This document shows, one piece after another, positions 57,967-64,000 of a stretch of 64,000 nucleotides of DNA (positions are counted from its first letter, which is position 1; every line of letters starts with the position of its first letter). Position numbers and translations under genes: made by a program. The notes under the pieces are model-generated. The model was not told the DNA's origin and searched no databases. It saw only the letters and a list, made by a program, of their open reading frames with translations. Origin of the DNA: JAJAZB01 sp964244295 (GTDB lineage: Bacteria > Bacteroidota > Bacteroidia > Cytophagales > Spirosomataceae). The stretch is taken from assembly GCA_964244295.1 (NCBI GenBank), contig CAXTIG010000008.1, positions 1 through 64,000 on the forward strand. The letters run 5' to 3'.

Positions 57967-60900
57967 ATGAAAAAAATGCTACGGTACAGGCTGCTGGCCG
58001 CGTTGCTGGGAAGCAGCCCGGTGTTGGCCCACGAACTACCCAGGGTCGGGACCTCGGTCGTCCAGGTTCGGATTACCGGGGCCGTCCGGGCGAGGGATGG
58101 CGAACAATTGCCCGGCGTGAGCGTGGTGTTAAAAGGCACCAACACCGGCACCATCACCGACGCCCGGGGCGAGTACGCCCTCACCTTGCCCGACGGAACC
58201 GGCACGCTGGTTTTTTCCTACGTGGGCTACCTGCCGCAGGAGGTGCCCGTGAGCAACCGCGACCGGATCGACGTGACGCTGGAAGCCGACGTCAAAGCCC
58301 TCGGCGAAGTGGTGGTAGTGGGCTACGGCACCCAGAAAAAAGTAAACCTGACCGGGGCCGTGGCCAGCATCGACGCCAAGCAAATCGAAAACCGGCCCAT
58401 CACCAACATCGCCCAGGCCTTGCAGGGGCAGGTGCCGGGCCTGCTCGTCACCCAGACCGGCGGTCGGCCCGGTGCCGAAAGCATTGGGCTGCGCATCCGG
58501 GGCGTGAGCACGTTTACCGGCAACGACCCCCTCGTGATTGTCGACGGCATCGCCATCTCGCTGGCCAGCATCAACCCCAACGACATCGAAAGCATCAGCG
58601 TGCTGAAAGACGCCGCCGCCACGGCCATTTACGGGGCGCGGGCGTCGGGCGGGGTGATTCTGGTGACGACCAAAAAAGGCAAAACCGGCCAGACCCGCGT
58701 GTCGTACGACGGGTACGTTGGCGTGCAGTCGCCGACGATGATGCCCGACATGGTCAACGCCTACGAACACGCGCTGCTGTACCGTGAAGGCGAGAAAAAC
58801 AACAACCCCACCACCACGACGTTCCGGTTTTCGGAAGAACAAATCGAGAAATACCGCACCGGGGCGTTGCCCACCTTCGACCGCCCCGGCTACCTGTTCC
58901 GCCCCGCCCCCCAAACCCAGCACAACCTGTCGGTGTCGGGCGGTACGGAAAACGCCAGCTACTTCGTCTCGCTGGGCTACCTCAACCAGCAGGGCACCAT
59001 GCGCAACACGGGTTTCGAGCGATTCAACCTCCGGGTCAACAACACCTTCAAGGTGGGAAAACGCCTCGACATCGGCGTCATTGCCCAGTTTGCTCCCACC
59101 GTGCGGAGCGGGCCGTCGGAAGCCAATTACCCCAGCGGACCGACCCGGGGCATCGGCGATATTATTTTCTCGGCCTTCCGCCGGGCGGCCACCAACCCCA
59201 TGTTTCTGCCCGACGGACGTTGGGCCTCCATCGGCGGTTTTGCCAACCGGATTGGCATGGCTTCGCCCGACGGTGGGTTTCAGAAACAACAGTTCAGCCG
59301 GTTTACCGGGGCGCTCAACTTCACCTACACCATCCTGGAGGGCCTCTCGGTCAACGCCCTGTACAGCGGCAAATTCGACCAGACCCGCCAGGACGATTTC
59401 AGCAAACGGATGAAGTTTTACAACGCCGTGGACGAAGGCAAAATCGGCACGCTCGAATTCGACCTCAGCCCCAACGTGCTGACGGTGTTCAACCAGGCCA
59501 ACTACCAGCACAACCTCCAATTCCTGCTCAACTTCGACCGGCAGTTTGGGGTCCACGAGGTCAAGGTACTCGGCGGGTTTACCCAGGAATGGAACAACGA
59601 CCGCCAGGAATCGGTCGGGCGGCGGGACTTCCTCACCGACGACATCTACGTCATCAACGCCGGTAGCCAGGACACCAAAAACTGGACCTCCTCCGGCTCG
59701 GCCAGCGCCTGGGCCATCCGCTCGCTGTTCGGGCGGGTCAACTACGTCCTCAACGGCAAGTACCTCTTCGAAGCCAACCTGCGCTACGACGGCTCCTCGC
59801 GCTTTGCCCAGCCGGTGCGCTGGGGCTTGTTTCCCTCGGCCTCCGCCGGGTGGCGCATCAGCGAAGAGGCGTTTTTGAAAAACAACACCGTGGTCAACAA
59901 CCTCAAACTACGGGCTTCGTGGGGGCAGGTTGGCAACCAGAACGTGGCCCTCTACCAGTACGCGGCCACCATCGGTACGTCGGCGTACTTTTTCGACGGG
60001 CAGTCGAACCCGACGGCGTTTTACCAGGGCAGCCCCAATCCCAACCTGACCTGGGAAACCAAAACCACCGCCAACCTGGGCGTGGATGCCGAGTTTTTCC
60101 GGGGAAAACTGGCCCTCACCGCCGACGTGTTTCAGGACCGTACCCGTGACATCCTGCTCACGCCGCCCGTGCCCGACACCTACGGCCAGAGCGCCCCGGT
60201 GCAAAACATCGGCATCGTGCAGAACCGGGGCTGGGAACTTGCCCTCTCGCACCGCAATAGCCTGGGCGCGTTTCGGTACAGCGTCGGCGTGCAGATTTCG
60301 GACGCCAAAGACAAAGTCATCGACATGGTGGGGAGTCCGGTGATCAGTGGCAATAAAATCACCGAAATCGGCTACCCGCTCAACACCTTCTTTGGCTGGC
60401 AGGCCAACGGATTCTTCCAAACGGCGGAGGAAGTGAAAGCGCATTCGTTCCAAAACGTTCGCACCGGACCGGGCGACATCCGCTACGTGGAAAACGGCGG
60501 CGACCCGAAAACCATCACCGCCGACGACCGCGTGCGGCTGGGCAATTCCAACCCCCGCTACCCCTACGGGTTCAACCTCGAACTGGGCTGGAAAGGCTTT
60601 GATTTTACGGCCTTCGCCCAGGGCGTCGCCTACCGGCAGGTGTACCTCAACTCGGTGGCGGCCATTTCGATGCTTGACGAAAATGCCTCGGCGATGAAAG
60701 TCCACCTCGACCGCTGGACGCCCGAAACGCCCGACGCCCGCTACCCCAAAACCCGCCTCGGCAACGTGAGCAACATCAACAACGCGTTTTCCTCGTTCTG
60801 GCTCCAGGATGCCGCGTACCTGCGGCTGAAAAACCTGCAACTCGGCTACACCCTGCCCACCCGCCTGAGCGAACGGGTCAAACTGGCCCGCGCCCGGATT

Positions 60901-61029
60901 TATTTCAGCGCCGAAAACCTCTTCACGATTTCCAACGTCGTCGGCTTCGACCCGGAGTCCCCCGAAGGCAACGGGAGTTTTTACCCCCTCAACAAAGTCG
61001 CCACCCTGGGCCTGAACCTGTCGCTCTGA
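57967..61029 (+). CDS. SusC/RagA family TonB-linked outer-membrane protein
   Basis: A 1020-residue nutrient receptor. After the signal (about 1-22) comes a CarboxypepD_reg-like domain (about 35-110, ITGAVRARDGEQLPGVSVVL), the linking segment GEVVVVGYGTQKKVNLTGAV characteristic of SusC, the plug (QALQGQVPGLLVTQTGG, IRGVSTFTGNDPLVIVDGI) and a large barrel ending in VATLGLNLSL. It imports oligosaccharides across the outer membrane with SusD as lid. It is followed 36 bases later by susD. Gene order with AraC, deacetylase and sialidase marks a polysaccharide utilisation locus. Confidence 0.96.
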   Translation: MKKMLRYRLLAALLGSSPVLAHELPRVGTSVVQVRITGAVRARDGEQLPGVSVVLKGTNTGTITDARGEYALTLPDGTGTLVFSYVGYLPQEVPVSNRDRIDVTLEADVKALGEVVVVGYGTQKKVNLTGAVASIDAKQIENRPITNIAQALQGQVPGLLVTQTGGRPGAESIGLRIRGVSTFTGNDPLVIVDGIAISLASINPNDIESISVLKDAAATAIYGARASGGVILVTTKKGKTGQTRVSYDGYVGVQSPTMMPDMVNAYEHALLYREGEKNNNPTTTTFRFSEEQIEKYRTGALPTFDRPGYLFRPAPQTQHNLSVSGGTENASYFVSLGYLNQQGTMRNTGFERFNLRVNNTFKVGKRLDIGVIAQFAPTVRSGPSEANYPSGPTRGIGDIIFSAFRRAATNPMFLPDGRWASIGGFANRIGMASPDGGFQKQQFSRFTGALNFTYTILEGLSVNALYSGKFDQTRQDDFSKRMKFYNAVDEGKIGTLEFDLSPNVLTVFNQANYQHNLQFLLNFDRQFGVHEVKVLGGFTQEWNNDRQESVGRRDFLTDDIYVINAGSQDTKNWTSSGSASAWAIRSLFGRVNYVLNGKYLFEANLRYDGSSRFAQPVRWGLFPSASAGWRISEEAFLKNNTVVNNLKLRASWGQVGNQNVALYQYAATIGTSAYFFDGQSNPTAFYQGSPNPNLTWETKTTANLGVDAEFFRGKLALTADVFQDRTRDILLTPPVPDTYGQSAPVQNIGIVQNRGWELALSHRNSLGAFRYSVGVQISDAKDKVIDMVGSPVISGNKITEIGYPLNTFFGWQANGFFQTAEEVKAHSFQNVRTGPGDIRYVENGGDPKTITADDRVRLGNSNPRYPYGFNLELGWKGFDFTAFAQGVAYRQVYLNSVAAISMLDENASAMKVHLDRWTPETPDARYPKTRLGNVSNINNAFSSFWLQDAAYLRLKNLQLGYTLPTRLSERVKLARARIYFSAENLFTISNVVGFDPESPEGNGSFYPLNKVATLGLNLSL

Positions 61030-61065
61030 ACCAACCGGCGCTGCGCTGAAAACCGATTTTTACCG

Positions 61066-62598
61066 ATGAAAAAACTCCTCAAACTTAGCCTGCTCGTCGG
61101 CCTCCTGGCTGCCTCCGCCTGCCAGAAGGATTTTCTGGAAACGGTGCCGCTCGGCGCGCCGTCGGATGCCACCTTCTGGACCTCCGAAGCCAACGCCACG
61201 CTCTGGGTCAATAACCTCTACCGCGAATTGCCCAAAGTGACCGACTTTTACTTCGACTCCATGAGCGACAACGCCACGGCCAGTTTCGGCGGTGAAGACG
61301 GGGGCGTCGGTTCGGTGGCCAACGGGTCCTTCGAACCGACCACGGGCACGATGACCAAAAAATGGGGCTACGCGGGCATCCGCAACTGCCTCGAACTCCT
61401 GGCCCGCATCGACGAAGTGCCCAACCTGACCGAACCCACCAAAGCCCAGTTCAAAGCCCAGGCGCGGTTCGTGCTGGCCTTCCGGTATTTTGAATTGATC
61501 ACCCTCTACCGCGACGTGCCACTGGTCGATAAAGTGCTACCGCTGGAAGAAGCCGACGTGCCCAAGTCGGAGAAAAGCGTGGTGCTCAAGTACCTGCTCG
61601 AACAGCTCGAACTCGCCATCGTCGACCTGCCCCTGACCTGGCCCGCCAAAGACAACGGTCGCGCCACCAAAGGCGCCGCCCTGACCCTGAAGGCCCGCGT
61701 GATGCTCTTCAACAACCGCTGGGCCGAAGCCGCCGCCGCCGCCAAGGCCGTGATGGACCTCGGCGTGTACCAACTCCACCCCAAGTACGGGGAGTTGTTT
61801 CTGACCGTGTTCAACAACAAAACCAAGGAAGTGATTCTGGCCTACCAGTACGCCGAACTGGTTCCGCATAACCTGAGTTTTCAGATGCCGTTCCAGTCCA
61901 TCGGCGGCACGGGGTCGTCAATGCCCCTGCCGGGGCTGGTCAATTCCTACGAAAGCAAGGACGGCCTGCCCATCACCGAATCGCCGCTGTACGACCCCAA
62001 AAAGCCCCAGGACAACCGAGACCCGCGTTTCAACGAAACCTTTATCTGGCCCTTCCAGACCTTCGCCGGGGTGGTGTACGATCCCATCAACAACGCCGTC
62101 AACAAGGCCGGGGCCAAAACCTACGTGTTTCAGCGCAAGTACGTCAACGACATCGTACCCCAGCAGCGGGTGAGTTGGGTCAACTGGACTATTTTCCGCT
62201 ACGCCGACGTGCTGCTGATGTACGCCGAAGCGCAAAACGAAGCCAGCGGCCCAAATGCCTCGGTGTACGACGCCCTCGACCTGATCCGGGTGCGGGCCGG
62301 AATGCCCAAAATCAACCGCAGCCGCTACGCCACCCAGGCCACGCTGCGCGAAGCCATCCGCAACGAACGCCGGGTCGAACTGGCGGGCGAGGGCCTGCGC
62401 TACTACGACATCATCCGCTGGCGGATCGCCGAAAAAACGCAGAACACCGTGCTGTACAGCGTGGAAGTGCCCGGCTCCCTGCCCCGGCAAACCATCGAAA
62501 CCCGCGTGTTCAACCCCGCCCGGCACTACGTCTGGCCCATTCCGCAGTCGGCCATCGACCGGGCCAAAAACCTGGTGCAGCACCCGGAGTGGAAGTGA
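61066..62598 (+). CDS. SusD/RagB family glycan-binding lipoprotein
   Basis: A 510-residue surface lipoprotein, lipobox LLAASAC (Cys near 19), then KDFLETVPLGAPSDATFW and the TPR-like helical core: KAQARFVLAFRYFELITLYR, DVPLVDKVLP, GAALTLKARVMLFNNRWAEA. The C-terminal blocks FRYADVLLMYAEAQNEASG and NERRVELAGEGLRYYDIIRW and the end HYVWPIPQSAIDR are typical. It forms the lid of the SusC channel and binds the target glycan. Directly downstream of susC; a palindrome follows at 62663. Confidence 0.96.
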   Translation: MKKLLKLSLLVGLLAASACQKDFLETVPLGAPSDATFWTSEANATLWVNNLYRELPKVTDFYFDSMSDNATASFGGEDGGVGSVANGSFEPTTGTMTKKWGYAGIRNCLELLARIDEVPNLTEPTKAQFKAQARFVLAFRYFELITLYRDVPLVDKVLPLEEADVPKSEKSVVLKYLLEQLELAIVDLPLTWPAKDNGRATKGAALTLKARVMLFNNRWAEAAAAAKAVMDLGVYQLHPKYGELFLTVFNNKTKEVILAYQYAELVPHNLSFQMPFQSIGGTGSSMPLPGLVNSYESKDGLPITESPLYDPKKPQDNRDPRFNETFIWPFQTFAGVVYDPINNAVNKAGAKTYVFQRKYVNDIVPQQRVSWVNWTIFRYADVLLMYAEAQNEASGPNASVYDALDLIRVRAGMPKINRSRYATQATLREAIRNERRVELAGEGLRYYDIIRWRIAEKTQNTVLYSVEVPGSLPRQTIETRVFNPARHYVWPIPQSAIDRAKNLVQHPEWK

Positions 62599-62662
62599 GG
62601 GGGGCGAGGATGCTGTGGTTTGTAAAACCGATGAATGCAGGTATTTTACCACATCGAATCCG

Positions 62663-62719
62663 TTTTGGGAAACGGGTTATCATGACAACTCCGTTGGAAT
62701 GACAACCCGTTTCCCAAAA
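62663..62719. repeat. Palindromic repeat between susD and the sialidase gene
   Basis: Arms 62663-62683 and 62699-62719 pair with one G-T wobble around a 15-base loop. No T-run follows. It may stabilise the upstream susCD transcript or reduce read-through into the sialidase gene. Confidence 0.8.
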
Positions 62720-62753
62720 AACAAAAGTCTTTAACAGCTTAGAAATCAATTCC

Positions 62754-63947
62754 ATGAACCGAATCCCTGGCCTCGCGGTACTCCTCCTTTTTTCAGGACT
62801 CGAAAAACCCCGTGCCCAACCTTCGGCGGCGGGGGTGCCGGGGGTTGTGGTGGCGTATTCCCCGGCGGCGTCGGGGCAGTACCTGGGTTCGCCGAGCCTG
62901 TGCGTGTTGCCCAACGGCGATTACGTGGCCTCCCACGATTTTTTCGGCCCCAAATCGACCGAACACGTCCGGGCCGTTTCGCGGGTGTACCGCTCGACCG
63001 ACCGGGGTAAAAACTGGCGGCAACTGGCCGAACTCAACGGCCAGTTTTGGTCGAAACTGTTCGTTCACCGCAACGCGCTGTACATTCTCGGCACCGACAG
63101 GCACCACGGCAACGGCATCATCCGCCGCTCGACCGACGGTGGCCAGACCTGGACCGACCCCACCGACGCCGACCACGGCCTGCTCCTGGCCGGGGAGTAC
63201 CACTGCGCGCCGATGCCCGTGGTCGAACACAACGGGCGGTTGTGGCGGGCGATGGAAGACGCCATGGGGCCGATTCCCGGCTGGGGGAAGCGCTACGGGT
63301 CGATGATGCTCTCGATTCCGGTCGAAGCCGACTTGCTCAAGGCCAGCAACTGGACCCGCAGCAACGTGATGCGCTACGATTCGACCTACCTCAGCGGGGC
63401 CTTCGGCGGTTGGATCGAAGGCAACGCGGTGGTCGATCCGCAGGGGGCCGTGTGGAACGTGTTGCGGACGGATTACCGGGTGAATGGCGATGAAAAAGCC
63501 TCGCTCATTCGAATCAGCGAGGACGGAAAAACGGCTTCGTTCGACCGTACCACGGGGTTCATTGATTTTCCGGGGGGCTGCAAGAAATTTACCATCCGCT
63601 ACGATCCCCGCACCAAACGGTACTGGTCGCTGACGAATTTTGTTCCGACGGAATTTCGGGGCAAAAACCCGGAGCGAACCCGCAATACCCAGGCCCTGTG
63701 CAGTTCCGCCGATTTACGCACCTGGACGGTTCACCGCGTCATTCTCCAGCACTCCGACGTCAGCAAACACGGGTTTCAGTACGTGGACTGGGATTTCGAC
63801 GGTTCGGATCTCATCGCCGTGTCGCGCACCGCCTACGACGACGGGGCCGGGGGTGCCCACCGACAGCACGATGCCAATTTCCTGACCTTTCACCGCATCG
63901 AAAATTTTCGCAAACTGCGACGCGAAACCATCGCCGGGAATCCGTAG
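62754..63947 (+). CDS. Sialidase-like (BNR repeat) exported glycoside hydrolase
   Basis: A 397-residue secreted protein (signal about 1-22) with a six-bladed beta-propeller pattern. Asp-box motifs are visible in RSTDRGKNWR and RSTDGGQTW; a third, degenerate one may lie in SSADLRTWTVH. Catalytic features are less certain: VLPNGDYVASHDFFG near the start and a C-terminal YDDGAGGAHRQHDANFLTF. It belongs to the sialidase/BNR superfamily, which includes true sialidases and other exo-glycosidases, so a sialic-acid substrate is not proven. As the fourth gene of the susC locus it would act on the imported glycan. Confidence 0.85.
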   Translation: MNRIPGLAVLLLFSGLEKPRAQPSAAGVPGVVVAYSPAASGQYLGSPSLCVLPNGDYVASHDFFGPKSTEHVRAVSRVYRSTDRGKNWRQLAELNGQFWSKLFVHRNALYILGTDRHHGNGIIRRSTDGGQTWTDPTDADHGLLLAGEYHCAPMPVVEHNGRLWRAMEDAMGPIPGWGKRYGSMMLSIPVEADLLKASNWTRSNVMRYDSTYLSGAFGGWIEGNAVVDPQGAVWNVLRTDYRVNGDEKASLIRISEDGKTASFDRTTGFIDFPGGCKKFTIRYDPRTKRYWSLTNFVPTEFRGKNPERTRNTQALCSSADLRTWTVHRVILQHSDVSKHGFQYVDWDFDGSDLIAVSRTAYDDGAGGAHRQHDANFLTFHRIENFRKLRRETIAGNP

Positions 63948-63970
63948 CGGTGAAGTTGTTTTGAATGCGG

Positions 63971-64000
63971 GGGGTCACCCTGAGCGGAGTCGGAGGGCGT
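63971..64000. repeat. Left arm of a GGTCACCCTGAGCGGAGTCG palindrome at the window end
   Basis: The last 30 bases match the left arm of the 17414-17513 element almost exactly, starting 23 bases after the sialidase gene stop. The right arm presumably lies beyond the window. Confidence 0.75.

Overview
The window looks like a chromosomal segment of a high-GC member of the Bacteroidota, most likely order Cytophagales (Spirosoma/Larkinella-like). The evidence is a SusC/SusD pair, a DUF4249 lipoprotein beside a TonB receptor, a DUF5686 protein, type-2 PyrD and Mqo, and several promoters matching the Bacteroidota pattern TTG then TAnnTTTG. Two runs of exactly 100 N (7665-7764 and 47163-47262), each flanked by tandem repeats, show that it is a scaffolded draft. 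No rRNA, tRNA, CRISPR array or insertion-sequence transposase was recognised.

Layout. 0-2.5 kb: a broken four-helix-bundle gene, a TPR histidine kinase and a small ORF. 2.6-4.2 kb: malate:quinone oxidoreductase. 4.2-13.2 kb: a five-gene minus-strand operon (family-2 glycosyltransferase, DUF2062, a 1287-residue MMPL exporter/acyltransferase/methyltransferase fusion, a phytoene-desaturase-like flavoprotein, a C45 acyltransferase). This resembles the accessory module of flexirubin or dialkylresorcinol pigment clusters, but the core synthases are absent here. 13.5-18.9 kb: a GH109-like enzyme, a TonB receptor and a DUF4249 lipoprotein. 19-24 kb: envelope proteins, a cysteine-less TlpA-like protein, a Gfo/Idh/MocA oxidoreductase and a CAP protein. 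24.2-30.7 kb: a TetR regulator with clear palindromic operators and a TolC-MFP-RND efflux operon. 30.9-43.6 kb: an acyl carrier protein, a DUF5686 protein, a GAF protein, a phosphoesterase-Omp85 fusion, an HD-Pycsar-effector fusion, a secreted protein and ferrochelatase. 43.7-45.8 kb: an AT-rich patch with an Mrr-like nuclease, a frameshifted GrpB gene and a HicB-like ORF. 45.8-55.5 kb: an M24 peptidase, an intradiol dioxygenase, a YjbR protein, two related small DNA-binding cassettes, a toxin-antitoxin pair, ftsK and pyrD. 55.7-64 kb: a carbohydrate-utilisation locus with a YdjC-type deacetylase, AraC regulator, SusC, SusD and sialidase-like protein.

The most striking non-coding feature is a population of dispersed palindromes (20-41 bp arms) in many intergenic gaps. 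Different copies of the commonest family carry different stem bases that remain complementary within each copy. Short simple repeats also enter coding regions of pyrD, hemH and the C45 gene. The best candidates for undescribed biology are the two paralogous small cassettes at 48.7-49.4 kb and 54.8-55.5 kb, each beginning just downstream of a dyad, and the orphan HD-PycTM fusion at 40.1-41.3 kb.
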